Below, one piece after another: positions 10,901 to 25,994 of a stretch of DNA of 64,000 nt. The notes under the pieces are model-generated. The model searched no databases, was not told where the DNA came from, and saw only the letters and a program-made list of their open reading frames with translations. Position numbers and translations under genes: made by a program. Position 1 is the first letter of the stretch. Each line of letters opens with the position of its first letter. The stretch is from Mixophyes australis. Lineage: Eukaryota; Chordata; Amphibia; Anura; Limnodynastidae. The stretch covers positions 297,877,565 through 297,941,564 of the forward strand of contig JAVHZZ010000003.1 of the NCBI GenBank assembly GCA_036250195.1, in the 5' to 3' direction.

Positions 10901-13900
10901 CCACTGCTTTTATATCCAGGAAAACATACTCTTAGGCCATGAGGACATGTTTGTTTTTATCTCTCCCCTGTTCTGGTCCTGGCCAAGTGGATGACAGGTA
11001 CTCACAGAGATCATTCAGGCAGGCAATTTACAGAAGATGACAGAGCAGGGATGCATAGGTGAAACTACAACATGCTCTATTGCTCTGCGATACACCTCTA
11101 TAACGTGCCAACATCAGCTGGTCTCTCCATAGAGATCAGTGATGTATTATCTCTATGGAGATCCGAGACTCAGCTTTCTATCTGAGATCTGAGACCCAGA
11201 CAACAAACTAAAACAACCTATACCTAAAGGTATGCATTTAACATATAAGTCAACAAATAACATGCCTAACGCAACACTGTCTCTGCGCAAGATAGAAATT
11301 GCTTTATGATAAATTTATTTTATTCCTTTAATGGTCACTTTTTTATATATTTGATCTTTATCGAGTTGCATATAGGGACATTAGGATGCAGCTGCAGTAT
11401 AATTAATTAAGGGACTATAATGGCTAGGACACATTCAGCCTTAACCCTAATATTTGTAATCGCTGCAGTTTACCTGCCCTAAAAAATCTTACTAACAATG
11501 CAGTGCAAAATGTAATAATCAATGGCAGCATAGATAATGTTAAAATGATCCAATAATTGTTGCCATTATGCAGTTTTTGACATAACATAATTGCAATATT
11601 CTTCACAAACCTCATATTTCTCTGGTTTTCCAAATTCAAGAACACCATGGTCAATTGTGGGCTCCTTGCTGTGTATTGAAAATAGCATTTCACGAAGTAT
11701 CTGCACTGACCAGTTAGTTCCTAGAACACAAAATCATGTATGTACTAGAATCAGTTAAAGTATATGAGGAGCTTACTATACAGTATAAAATTACAACCAA
11801 AATTGGCAAGCTACTTGGCCAGTGCAACCAATGAACAAATTATAAAGGCACAAGCTACATCTTCATGGTGGATAACAAATAAAATGTGCTGTGGGTCTAA
11901 ACTTTCATCTGTACTAAAATCGAATTACAAAACACAGGGAGATATTGCAAGACAACCTGCCTCTGTCTGCTAGGAAACTAAAGCTTGGGGGAAGTTGACC
12001 TTTCGGCAGGAAAATGATCCACAACACAAAGCCAATGCAACATTAATGTGGTTGAACAACAAAAATGCTCTACAATGGCCAAGTCAAAGTTCAGATCTCA
12101 ATCCAATTGAGAATCTGTGGCAATATTTGAAAATTGCAGCCCACAAGCATCATAAAACCAACCTGAACAATCTGTGTGCAAACCTTGAAGATTCTTAGCC
12201 AGGGGCAAGCTGGGCCAGTCAAAAAAAGATTGCTTTGAGCCGGTCCCTACAGTCAGACAAGGTGGCTGACCCCTCCCCCGGGACCAGCCACCTTCTCCCG
12301 TTGGCCGCAGATACATAGATCCATCCCCCTTCCTCCCACTTTGTCTGCCGTCCTATTGTGGTTACATGGAACGCGCACCACGTGACTGGTGCCATCCCAT
12401 GTGTGAAGAAGAGAGGAGGAATCTTCCCAGCGCGCGGATGGAACTAGGTAAGTGAGGGGTGTGCGGTAATAGTGTGTGTTTGTGGTCAGCACGTGAATGC
12501 AGTGTGTGTTTGTGGTCAGCATGTGAATGCAGGGCTAATGCAGGGCTGCCAAGAGGAATTTAGGGCCCTGGTACAACAACTTCATGGGGCCCCCTTATAG
12601 ATGATAATGTAAAAAAAATTTGAGCCGCAAAATTGCTGATGGGTGTGTGCATACAATTGGGGGCGTGGCTATGCATCATTGGGCATGCCCTCCTGCAGAA
12701 ATAAAACCTGCATTGTTGTGTACACCATTGAACAGTCACCAAAAATTTGGATTGGCCCACTAGAATCACAACATTTCACACACTCTGCTGCTCTCTCCTA
12801 CCTGTTCTTCTCACTTTCACCACCTGTAGCTGTAGGTTTCTTTAGTTGCGGCTTGTCTGGATCCTGGAATGTTGGGGGTCATATTTGGGGAAAAAATGGG
12901 TACATTTAGAAAATTACAGCCAGTGCCGGCGTTAAATCAATACCACCCACATATTAATAATTAGGCCTTCCTCCAGCCCCAACATTAAAATAATGGTATT
13001 CACATTTAATAAATAAGCCTATTGCCCTTCCTGCAGACAGCCCCAGAAAAACCTATTTCCCACAACCGTCACTGCCATTAAATAATTCATAGTCACATTT
13101 AATAAATAGACCTCATTCACCCCAAACTCACCCCCACATTCAATAGCCCCCAAGCCACCCCATCTTAAATTAATAGTCCCCACTATTAAATTGCCTCACC
13201 ATCACACTACAAACATAATGGCACCCAATAATTAGCCACCACCTACCTCACACACACTACATTGCAACAAGCCCCCTGTGCAATCACACACACATTACTG
13301 CGCCCCTTCATCACAACTACGCTGTGCCCCCTTATGCTCACACTGTGCCCTCCATGCTGCTTTCCCCCCTTCTTTTTCACTCTGTGCCTCTCCCCCCTTC
13401 TTTTTCACTCTGTGCCTCTCCCCCCTTTTTTTTCACTCTGTGCCTCTCTCCTCCCTCTTTTTCACTCTGTGCCTCTCTCCCCCTTCTTTTTTACTCTGTG
13501 CCTCTCTCCCCCCTTCTTTATAGCACTGTCCCTTTCTGCTTTCCTCCCCTTGCCTCTCAGTTTCTTTACTTACATTTTGTTAGCTTCTTTCTTTTCTTCT
13601 CCTCTAGAAAAAGCCCCTATATGATAACCTGCATGTAGTGCCAAAGTCAAGTCAAATAGGGCACTATGGGTTAGTACCTCAATCAAACAGAAAGTGTCCC
13701 TATGAACAAATGGCATATACAGGAAATAAAATGAAGTCAGGGCTAACAGGTTATTCTCCTCTGATCGTGGGATTTTGTGATAAGTCCCTGCCTAAAATAA
13801 CTGGGAAGCGATCAGGGGGATAGTGAGCCAGTAGTAAGCCAATGCAGGAGATGAATGCCAACACGCATTTCGCTCAGCTGCTTTTTCAAGGCTAGGCTTT

Positions 13901-16900
13901 TTCATAGGGACACTTTCTGTTTGATTGAGGTACTAACCCATAGTGCCCTATTTGACTTGACTTTGGCACTACATGCAGGTTATCATATAGGGGCTTTTTC
14001 TATCCAGTATATTATTGTGCAGGAGTTACACCAGTTTTACTTAATGGAGTTTATCATGACCCTGCTAGTGCATTAAGGCTTATTGTAGCCCTCTTGCACC
14101 TAACTGTGTGTTAATGATTATTGGAGCCTGTGCAACACAGATTGCAGTTTTATTTTGTATTGTATCACTGTATGTTTATATGTTTATTTTATATTTCGCT
14201 CATTTTTCTACCCTGATTTTAATGTATACCATTAAAGTTTAATTATTTTATTTATTCATCTGGAGTGCCCCAATTACACCCTTTCTCTTTGCTCTATTTG
14301 TATAAATGTCATGCTCCGGTGAATTCAGGAGCTAGTGATTTTGATGTGCTAGCCACGCCCCAATGGCACATTGCCACGCCCCCAATTGTGTGACCACACC
14401 CCTTAAAAATTTTGCAGCGACATTAGGCGCCGCAAATTTTTTTTGCTTACTCAACTATAAGGGGGGCCCCATGAATTTGTTGTACCCGGGCCCTGAATTC
14501 CTCTTGCCAGCCTTGGCTATGATCTACACCTGTTTCCTGTTCTACAATCCGTGGTTAGCTGCTGTGTTCATCGTTGCTGTGTAGTCGTTGCTACTATTTG
14601 CTGGACTTCTCCCACTTTTGCATATCTGTTTAATTGCTTGTGGCAAATGTTATGAACTTCATCTGCTCCTTGTTTGATCTACATCACTGACCCTGTTACT
14701 TGTTCCAGTATCCGTGGTATACTTCAGTTATTGCTGCCGTGAGTTTACTTTTATTGGAAGCTGGACTGTTTGAATTCTGCATATCTATTCCACGGCTTGC
14801 GGTAACATAAGGAGTCACATCTATTATCCGTTTGGCCTGCATGTTTGATTACTGTTTTCCGTTTCACAATTCGTATCAAGCTGTGCCTATCGTGGCCGAA
14901 CAGAGTTGGACTATGTTGATTCTCATGCTTCAAGATTTCTATTATTGAAGAATATGATTACTGAATTTGCAGCTTGTATTAATGAATGTTGCTGAAGTTA
15001 TTATTCCTGCATGCCTTTTATAATCCTCTCTGGCAAAGCATTCAAGTCTAGATGGGTCTCTTGTATTAATATTTTATAATAAATATGGTAATCTTTGTTA
15101 CCATCTTTGATGTCCGAATTGGATCATTCCGCTGCCAAGTAACTAGTTCTCAGCTGTCACAGTGGGAACTTTCCTGGAGGGCTGCGACCTGCAAGCTGGG
15201 AGCCGCAGAATCCCATATTCCCTTGCGGGAACCTCTGGTGAATACCTCCCAGTTTGTTAGACTCCGCACTTCCAGGAAAGTTTAGTCAATACTCATTGGA
15301 CAGCAGGATCTCACTCAATTACTCCGTGAGCTAATCTGACAGTTATATTTCTTAAAAGTAAATGCTATTTAAATTATTGCTGGGGCTGTTTAGAGGGAGA
15401 GAAATAGGTTTATTTATTTATTAAATGTGTATGCTAATGTCGAGGCTAGTTGGAGGGAAATAGATCTATTTATCAAATGTGAATACAATTATATTAATGT
15501 TTGGGCTGGAGGGAGGCCTAATTATAAAACGTGGGTGCTATTTTGATTTAATATCGAGGCAGGTTGGAGTTTTCTAAATTTCATGTACACATTTTTTTTC
15601 CCAAATGGGGCCCCCAACATTCCAGGATCCAGACAAGCAGCAACTGATCTAAAGACACCAGCAGGCACAGGTGGTGAAAGTGACAAGAACAGATAGGAGA
15701 GACCAAGACAGTCTACCAACTGTCCTGAATCTGTTGGACCAGTCCCGAATTTGGGTGACTGTCTCGCTTAGTCGGGATTTGGTCTGAGTGGAAGGACAGT
15801 TGGGAGGTATGTCTTGCTTCACACTGTACTACTCATGATGGCAGAATTGCATGCGCCTAACTGTAGTGCACACAGTATTGCCTGAGCATTTGTCTAAAAT
15901 TATAACCATGTTACATAATAGGGCCCCCCCTGTCTAAAGTACATTCTGGCTCCCCAGCTCTGGGCCAGGGTGTCAGATTGACACCTAGTGCTCTGCTCCT
16001 TCTCCCAGTAGTACCCCTCATATTATTTGTTTTAGGTTAACCCTAAAACAAATAATAACCTTATAGTGCGAAGCAAAAAACAAGCCCTTTTGTTGGCAAA
16101 CACATCACTGGGTGTATTTACTAGTTATTATTTATTTAGTTCATTCTACAAAATGACAGCTAGAATCTGATTGGTTGCTAAAGGCAACATCTCCTCTTTT
16201 TCAAACCTGCAGTTTAAAGCAAAGGGGCTTTTTGCATTTTGATAAATCAGCCCCAATGTTCAGTACTGTAATAAAACATTATATATAATCTATTGCTATA
16301 TGATTTATATCCCATTATAATCAGCCAGGTATGCGTAAAAAAAATAAAAAAAAATAAAGGGCTGTAGGAAAAAGCAACATATAAAATAAAATGCAATATA
16401 AAATAAAATGCAATATAAAGTGAGGTTTGTTTTTTGCTGCATTATTTGTTTTCATTATTTAAGATTTATCAGTTATAATAAAGTATCGCTGGCTTGAGCA
16501 ACACTAAAATAGCCTTTTTTATATTAATAAATAAACATTGTACCGAAAACCACACTTTAAGGATGGGCCGCTACTTATGGGCTAGTGCAATGTGCTTGCC
16601 CCCCGTGCTAAAGTCTGCCAGTCAGCCCCTGTTCTTAGCCCAACAGACTTAAAGCTGTTATTGTAGCAAAATGTTGTTCTACTAATTACTACTCTGTAGG
16701 GGTTGAATACTTCTGTAAGTAGCAGTTTTCAGTTTTTCTTTAAAAAAAAAAAATCTGCAGGAAAATAATCAATTATGAGTTTAAAAATTTACTTTAAGAG
16801 CCTGCTGGTTCGCAATAAAAATACGGTCTGGAACAATTGGTGTAAGTGTCATTGGTAATACAGACAAATCTGTTGTTTCAAATATATTTTCAAATGGTAG

Positions 16901-19900
16901 CAGCTTTTGTGTAAAGTTGATTAAGACTTCCAAAGGTATCTTGCATGTACTTATGCAGCATTCCTAGAAAGCATTGTCATATTAGTCCTATTGTAGCTAT
17001 AGAACAAATGATATAAGGCATCACATTCCTTAATTACCCATTTTTTCATGAGCTAACAATGTAACAAAGATGGATCCTTTGGCCATATGGATGTGTTCAT
17101 AAGTGCACTCTATATACTATATAAATTACCATTCAGTTGACTCAACACCAAATATTAATTGGCTGCTATATCACATATCAAACAAACTACCCCAAAGTAT
17201 GACAATTTAAAAGTTGTAATTGTTTACAATTGTTTAATGAAATGCAATACTGAAACCAAATATGAGTCAACTGCAGTAATAGAACATTTAATTCTGTCAT
17301 CCATGTAGATTTCGATGGGAATAATGTCCCTAATGGTGCAACCAGCAATTTTTATTGCAAATATCCTACATTGATTTGGAGCATGATATATCATGTGTTT
17401 TCTCAAAAATCCCCAAATTATTCAATATTTAATAATAATGCACAGGTAACTGCGTAAAAGGTGTATAATAAAATATCATATCATTTTATTGGTTGCCATG
17501 AGTTGCAACAACTTTTATACACTTACATATGCACCATATTTTATATATGTGACCCATAGTTCACATGGCTGAACAAAGACAAAAGGTTATTGTAGCGCAA
17601 ACTTTTTATTTGATAATGATCCAGTGGAAGGCAAAAACATGCTGTTTGAGCTACTATGCCATTCTGAACATAAGAGGAAGCACCACTGACATTTAAATTA
17701 TTGGGGCAATCGATATTTATTTTAAAATGAACTTATGGAGCCAAATTTTAATTTACATTATATTTAGGGGACAAAGTTATTGAATTATTATATTATTCGG
17801 GCACTATGTAATGCCAAATTGTGCAGCATAAATAGTTATATCTACCATTAACAATCAGGTAATATCATATATTCACATTTCTCCCATAATACAATACAAT
17901 AATTGTGTCCCCTTAAAACAAAGGGGGAAAAAATTGCCCCATACGTTAATTAAAAATTAATTTGCCCCTTAATCAATAAATAATGATTGTCCCAATAATT
18001 TAAATGTCAATGGTGCTTTCTCTTATGTTCTGATTGGCAAAATAGCTCAAACAGTATGTTCTTTTATTTTCACCGTTTTGTCAAAGTCGTATAATTGGAT
18101 GAACGAAAGTATATTGGGTTAATATTGGTTTGCCGTGCGTATTGCGAAGCGTACGCCACGTGTTAAGTGACGTGGTGCGTTCGCACGGTAAAATACGCAC
18201 GCACACACTCGCATTACAACAGTTAGTTATTTATATAATTTCATATTGGTTCTGTTACACTGTAATTCAGGAGCAGATAGTATTCGGTTTATTATTAGTC
18301 TATATATATATATATATATATATAGAAATATATATATATATGTTGATTATATGTACATTGTAGTGTTATTAAAGGTTTAGGTAATAGGAAAGGTGTCATG
18401 CCTGATATCATATTGAAGCCCTAATCATCAGCAGCTGTCCGGTGCAGTCGGCGAAGAGATCGCACATTGCATACTTTAGTTATTGATATTAGAGAGTAAA
18501 ACCTTTGTATGATACTGGCTATGAAAAGGAGCAGACCCCCTGGAGAGAAGACCCCCACCTTTGGATTCCTTAGATTGAATCAACCTATTACCTGTCTGGC
18601 CTGGACCCACCCAACGTCTGGACCTATAGAAACAATCTACGTCATCTCTATTGTTCACAATGAAACACTGACTGTATATATATTAGTTGCATCTCACTGG
18701 GGCCTCAGTCAACTCTGACACAATATTCTATACAGAATATTGTCCATCGGGTCCGGTGGGTGCGCAGCGTGCGCAAGCGATTGCATTTGGTATGTACTTA
18801 TCTTTTGGTATTGGCTGTGCTGTACTGTACTTTATCATGATATAATAATGTATTGAATTGTTGACTATTTACATCTGCTAAAATAAACCACCATGTGCTT
18901 TGGATACACATACAATTGATTGGGCAATGCTTATTTTAAAACGATAGAATTACTTTAATAATATGGGGGCCCGTGAGTTAGGAATTACGTTACCGGCAGG
19001 TATGCAACGCTTACGATATTCGGTTCCTCAACAAAGGGTGGATGGACGGACGCGTCGTATAAAGCAGGAAAGAACGTAATACGTCTAATACCTGTGGTTC
19101 ACTGTGTGTTGCGAAACCGAATGTCCGTTGTTGCATAGACTGAAGGAACGCTAATTAGAATCTAGGGACAAGAAAGAAAAATGTTTCTTTTTATTGTCGT
19201 TTTAATGGTTTAAAGTGTATTGCATTGCTGTGCGTATGTGTACTTCCTGCTGTGCGTACGCAAACTTCCGGTAGATTTGCCACGTGGTTGAACAATTGTT
19301 TTGATAGTTATTATACATGCATAGTATAATTACTTGTGAAAGCCTCTGAGACATTATTACTGTTGTTGGGAACTTTTGATTTTCTGCGCAGAAAAGGTGT
19401 ATAGTGTGTGATGTTGTAACGTAGATACACTGTTTTATTGTTGAGGTGCTCAGTTGCTGTCTGACGAGGCGGATTGCCCAACTGAAGGACGGTATACAGG
19501 GCAGGTATACCGAATGCGAAAACGAAGTTTTCGCAAAAGCGCCACCAATAGATCGCAAGGTTTGCTAATAATTAGTATTGGTAGGCAGTGCGATCCGGTC
19601 GCACCGTTAGTGCGAATTGGTGAAGCAGCTAGGAGGAATTATACTGGAAAGGCAGGTTGATTGTATCGACTTTGCGCTCCCAGCGATAATAAACTCAGCA
19701 GATTTTTGTGGTTGAGCCAGGGTATCGAGGAGCTGATAGCCCTTGGGGCCCACAGTGATATTTCTGTATTAGGGACCCTCGCCAAGGGCGAGAAAAGCGA
19801 GTGAGCGCGGCTAAAGGAAATACGTTCACCGAGCATTATAGATCTCTAGCGGTGAGTATAGCAACAGAGTTGAAATTATTTAGTGGAAAGAACAGAGCAT

Positions 19901-22900
19901 TGCGGTGTGTCTGTATTTCACATTTTGCCGGAAGGAACAGAGCATTGCGGTGTGTCTGTGTTCCGGGTAGAAAGTATATTGTGCAACATGGGTGCTAGGC
20001 ATACGCTAGAGATTGCCAGTTTACTGCCTAAGGAAGGTCTTATTGAGTCAGCGAGGTTTCTCATGTGTGCAAAATATGGTGCATACGTAACTGTGTATTG
20101 TGACACGTGGGTCGAAATGACCAAAGAATGTGATAGGCCTTTCCCAACAACAGGGAGTTTTAATGCAGAGGTGCTAAATACCGTAAAAGATAAAGTACGG
20201 TTGATTAAGTCAACGAAAGTGAGAAATGCACATAATCATTGTTTAAAATCGTGGCAAATGGAAGGTAACACAGCGGAAGTGAGTGTAAGGAAAAACACGT
20301 GTTCAGCGGAAGTAAGCATACCGGAAACAAGCATTCCGGAAGTGTGCGTTGCAAAGCGTGGCGAACTGAGCGCAAACACGCCCCCGATAAATTCGGTCGG
20401 GCGGGAAGTACAGCCAATACCAAAAATGTAAAAACTGTAACTAGTAAGTTGTATGTTGTTTTAAGTAACGTTAAAGGTAATGTTTCAGGACAAAGAAGAG
20501 GAACGGTCCCACCAGCAGGGGCAGCTGCTGAAAGTGGTGAGAATAATGAAAAGGTTAACACAGGGGGAGACATCCATTGTACTGCAGCAGCAATTTCAGC
20601 AACTAGTTTCAGTGATTTGGTAGACTTACATCCAATCTGCACAGCATCAGTTCCCAATGGGAAAGCAGACAGGAATAGTGATGTTCCCTTAAAACATGTA
20701 GCAAAGCATGATCCATGCACTAGGTCTGAAACATTTTCAATTTTGTCTGATTTCCCTGATCCTAGGAAAGATTTGACCAAATGTCAGCAGTTTATTAGAT
20801 ATTATGGTAATGTGTATGAGCCAACTAATAAAGATTGGCGAGTATTATTGAAGACCTGTCTTCCTCTCAATACTGATATACAAAAGTTCATTAATGATTG
20901 TATGTTGGAGGAGGATGAATCCTTAACTGAGGATGATAATCAGGACAATATTAGACATATAATCACACAGTTGGCTATATATTTCCCAGTGATAGTGGAC
21001 TGGAGTAAAATTTTTAGTATCCAGCAAAAAGATAGTGAAAATGCAACAGACTACTTTTGCAGGGCTCTGATGGAGATGGTCAAATATACTGGGGTACCAG
21101 ACATAAAAGATAATCCATATTACAGAGAGGTTGCTGTTAAAGTTCTAATGGATGGCCTCAGGGAAAACTTGAAAAGAAGGGTGCAAACTTCATTACCATA
21201 CTGGAAAGGAACCACTGTAAGTGCTCTCAGGGAGTCAGCTATAGAACATGATAAAAGTATAAATAAACAGAAAGAGACACTAAGTGATAGGGTAATGATA
21301 GTAAGTATCCCAGCACTAGAGGGACTGCACACACGACCAACAGCATACAACCCACATAATAAGAAACATAGAAAAATCAGGTGTTTTAAGTGTAACGAAG
21401 AAGGCCATTTCGCAAGAGATTGTAAAAAAGAAGAGAAACAACATGAGTTGAGAAAGTGTTTTAGATGCACTAAAATAGGACACCAAGCACAGGACTGTAC
21501 AATGACAAGAGCGGAAGCAAAGGGACTTGGCCCATCTAAGGGGGAATCACATAGACACCCACAGAGACGGCGCACACAAGTCTCGGAGACTTCTCAACAG
21601 TTTCCTGTGCACCTCATAGCAGCCAATTCCTGGGGGAGAAATATAGCCGACTCTAGAGATAATCTGTGGTGAGCATTAAGGTGCAAAATGTAGAAAGAAA
21701 CTTATTTTTTTAAAGTAATCTTTGTTGATTTTGTTTGTTCGTTTTATGTTGTCACATGTTTGTTTTCCTAAATCACTAGCCGACGGCAAAGAATAGAAAT
21801 GTTTGTTTTGTTTGCTGTTTTAAGATAACTATCTTGTTTTTCTTTTCACAGATAAAGGGGACACAAAATAAGTATAGACAAGTGTTTAAAAGGGGTGAGA
21901 TAGAGAAATAGAAGAATTACTCTTGAAAGACTAATTAACAATAGACAATTGGAACACTCTTTTGTTTTAGGCTGCAGTGACTCATGATAATTTGTTTGGC
22001 TGAGAATCATTATCCAACAATGAAGTATGTACATACTTTGCTCCAAAATATCGTTTTATGTATTTCAGAGAAAAAAATGAGTCACTAAGAGTACATTTTC
22101 ACATTTCTCTATTATAAGTTAGAAAAGTCCGTTGAAAAGGTATGTAGTCAATGAGATACCGAGTTCTTAATGAACAAATGACGGACGACACTGGATTGCA
22201 CTGTTAAGAACCCCTAGTCAAGTATGGGGAGGGGTCATAGTTAGCAAATAGCTAAGGGGAACAGTGGAATGAATACAGCCATTTCCCCATAGAGTCAGAG
22301 TCCAATCCAGCTGTCATTTTGTTGTAAAAATCTCCCTTTCTACATGTATGTTCGTATTCAAACCTTTGTATTCCCATCATTCATTGCTTTCCTATTTCTC
22401 ATTCTTTACACAAACGCTAGTCTCTCGCTCTCTCTCTCTCTCCCGCTCTCTCTCTCTCTCTCTCTCCCTCTCTCTCTCTCGCTCTCTCTCTCTCTCTACC
22501 TCTCTACCTCTCTCTCTCTCTCCCGCTCTCTCTCTCTCCCGCTCTCTCTCTCTCTCCCGCTCGCTCTCTCTCTCCCGCTCTCTCTCTCTCTCTCCCTCTC
22601 TCTCTCTCGCCCTCTCTCTCTCTCTACCTCTCTACCTCTCTCTCTCTCCCTCTCTCTCTCTTTCTCTCTCTCCCGCTCTCTCTCTCTCTCCCGCTCTCTC
22701 TCTCTCTCTCTCCCCCCCCGCTCTCTCTCTCTCTCTCTCTACCTCTCCCTCTCTCTCTCTGCTCTGGTAGAGATAAAATCAGACAGTCTCAACAATGGGG
22801 CTAAAACATATTTTTATGTTTTTACATAAGACAAATTCAGAGATACACACACTAGATTGACATAAGTTACAGAAACAGTCAGGGGTTTTGTTTTCATGTG

Positions 22901-25900
22901 TATAGAAACTGCTGATTTTTTAAGCAGAAAGGTTCTGTTGTGGAAATACGATTCATGTTTTATAGATTGCATATCTGTTTTGTTTTTTGTTTTTTTTGTT
23001 GTTTTGGTTCGTGCCTCCTGTACAAAAATGTGCCTTTTTATGGATACACAAAGGGTGGAGACAGGAGATTGCTAGAGGATAGGCATACAGATATGCATCT
23101 CTGTGTAGAACATTGGAGTAGGATTTTTACCACAAGATACGACATAATGTGAAACCCTAGAAAATGTAGAATTTTCATGTTTTATAATTTTCACTATTAG
23201 ACAGGCATGTACTGGATACTGTTATATTTGAAGAAAGTGTTATAGAAAGAGACCTCTTGGCCTTTCCCACTTAGTCAAGTAGCTGAATATGAGGTACTGA
23301 GAATGACATGTGAGTTGGCAGAGGGAAAATCGATTGATATACATTGGTCTTTAGCATTTTTCTAGTCTAGAGGGCGATGTTGAGGTGACTGAGAAATCGT
23401 TTTATAGCAATACCAGCACATGATTAGGACACTACATAGAGGACTTTATACAGGGACACAGTTACCAACGGAAGTAGCTGCTAGTAAGGTCCACACTTAC
23501 ACGCACAACCATACATGGCTGTCACACCAGGGAGAACATAGCTGTCAAATAGACAGCAGGGTTTTATGTGACAGCTAACAAATCTATGTTTTGTTTTGTT
23601 CTTTGTTGTATTGTTTTAGTTTTAAAAAGGTGAACACACACACACATGCACGCATACACATATTGGTTAATATAGGAAGATTTGTGTTACCCGAGGGATA
23701 AACTGTCTGGAAGGTGAGGAGTCTGGTGGACTCTGGAGAGATGGACAAGGTAGACCAATAGAGCCATCCCATATCCCTCCTGCTGATGGGTTTTCCTCCA
23801 GGTAAAACAAATACACGTCATCCAATTACCACCATGCAGGATCCTCAAGTATACACAGGTGTACCAATGAAATATGTCTGGGTAGAGGTGTATTGAAATG
23901 TGTCTAATGTATTACTGTATCATACTCAAAGCTTTTGTTGTTTAATGTGATAGTCCTAGAGTTATAATAGATGATAGGGGTATTCATGTTGTTGATAATA
24001 GATGTATAATGTATGAGTAGTGGTAACAAATCACATACTTTCAGTTAGCCATAAACCAGTGTGAACATAAAGTAGTGGTACTCGGTAGAATGAATTGAAT
24101 AGACTAAGAGTTGGAACTTGATTGAAGTGCCACTAGTCCTTTCCCGCTACCAAGAGATCACCCCTGGGCAGACTCCTAACCTGTCAGTTTTTGAAATGTT
24201 CTTGACCCCTCGTGAGATGAGATTGTAACTGGGAGGCTAGGTTAGACCTTGAGAGAAGGTAAATAGTGAGACAGCAACCGAGAACGTCCAAAACACTGTT
24301 TCCTGAAAGGTCACACTAACTGTCAGGATGTTGGATCAGGAGAGTAAGTCGTGGAGCAGTAATTTCTTAAGCTTAGGTTATTTGCCAGACAGGTACCAGG
24401 TGTAGGCTACCAGCCTCACGGCTTCAAGGGTAGCAGAGACACACTGGTGCCCATACCACCCACTGCAGAGGGGCCAACACTCAGAGAAGGGTCTAAGGGC
24501 ACTCATGAGTCTGTACTGGAAGGCCTCGGATGCAGTTAGTAGCACCTGAGCCAAAGGCTAAGACTGTTGTCCAGCATGAAGTTGTAGTTTTTCCTCTTTT
24601 GTGTTCTCTCATTTCACTCTCTTCTCAGGACGGTTAATTCTTTTGATTATTAGCAGGTGACAGAGACTGGTTCAGGTAATGATAAGGAGGTATTAGGGAG
24701 GAAGAAGTTAGTAGCATAATCAGTCCGGCCAATTACTCTATTCAATTCAGGGGTAAAGGAAAATTTGGAAACCTTGGAGCTTGGAGAAAGTGCGAGGGGC
24801 TATTGTCTGAGTAGCATTACGTCCGTAAGTACGGCGACCCCATAGTTAAAAAAAAGAGATACACCCAGCAATGCCAGTCCAGTAATACCCGGACTCGAGC
24901 AGGCATCCTTGAGAATGATTATCATTCTTGGGAGGGTAAGGTTTTAGACCAAACAAAGTGCTGGGCGTGCTCACGCGTGCCTCAGTGATTATATCAAGTA
25001 GGATTAGTTCTCTTTCCACTAAATATTCTTGAGGTACCCGAACTATGGGTGGGAGGTCACTAGGGGAAAAAGTAGGACAGCTAGGTCCCTTAGTCTGAAG
25101 TCTCCCAATGCTTTACAAGCTGATCACTGTTAAATCTGAGTATTGAGAGACTGGGAAGAACGAACAGACAATAGCCCGCCCACAAGTGTTGATGAAAAGA
25201 ACTGGTGACATTATTAGATGTGTGTATATTAACGCAAGCTGAAGGAGATTGCATATGACATTATTGATAGACATAGGATGATGCTATTGATGAACATGAA
25301 GTGTTTAAATATATTCTGAGCTTAAAGACATGCGTTGGACAGAAGAACCTGTTAAACTTGAAGAACTGTAGTAGAGAATTCTGTATAGCTGATACACGTT
25401 CTACTGTACCATGTACCTTTCCAAATAATGTATTAAGTGTTTTATTGCACCCTTGAAGGGCATACAAAAGGTTATCTCCAAGCTCCAGAAGTGTACAGTT
25501 TATAGTAAAAGAAGAAGTCGTTTAGAGGATTAAGACTCTCTCTTATGATAACTTGTTTAGATCTACAAACAGCGTGGACATACACCAAGGGGGATTTGTA
25601 TTGCATAACAATGAAACGTGGTACTGAGATCCTGCTTATAACATCTTTAAGGTGATAGTTTATTGTACTATCAAAGGGTGGACTGTCAAAGTCGTATAAT
25701 TTGATGAACGAAAGTATATTGGTTTAATATTGGTTTGCCGTGCGTATTGCGAAGCGTACGCCACGTGTTACGTGACGTGGTGCGTTCGCACGGTAAAATA
25801 CGCACGCACACACTCGCATTACAACAGTTAGTTATTTATATAATTTCATATTGGTTCTGTTACACTGTAATTCAGGAGCAGATAGTATTCGGTTTATTAT

Positions 25901-25928
25901 TAGTCTATATATATATATATATATATAG

Positions 25929-25994
<66 letters not shown>

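Noticed and set aside
16800..16936. Possible extra sulfotransferase exon on the minus strand (open about 45 codons, ends near a GTAAAT)
   Set aside because: No similarity to SULT motifs, poor acceptor, and exons 1 and 2 already join in phase without it.
22344..22829. Serine/leucine-rich open frames
   Set aside because: Translation of the (CT)n microsatellite.
24100..25680. Decayed envelope gene in the ERV
   Set aside because: Some hydrophobic stretches, but stops in every frame and no surface or transmembrane motif that I can name.
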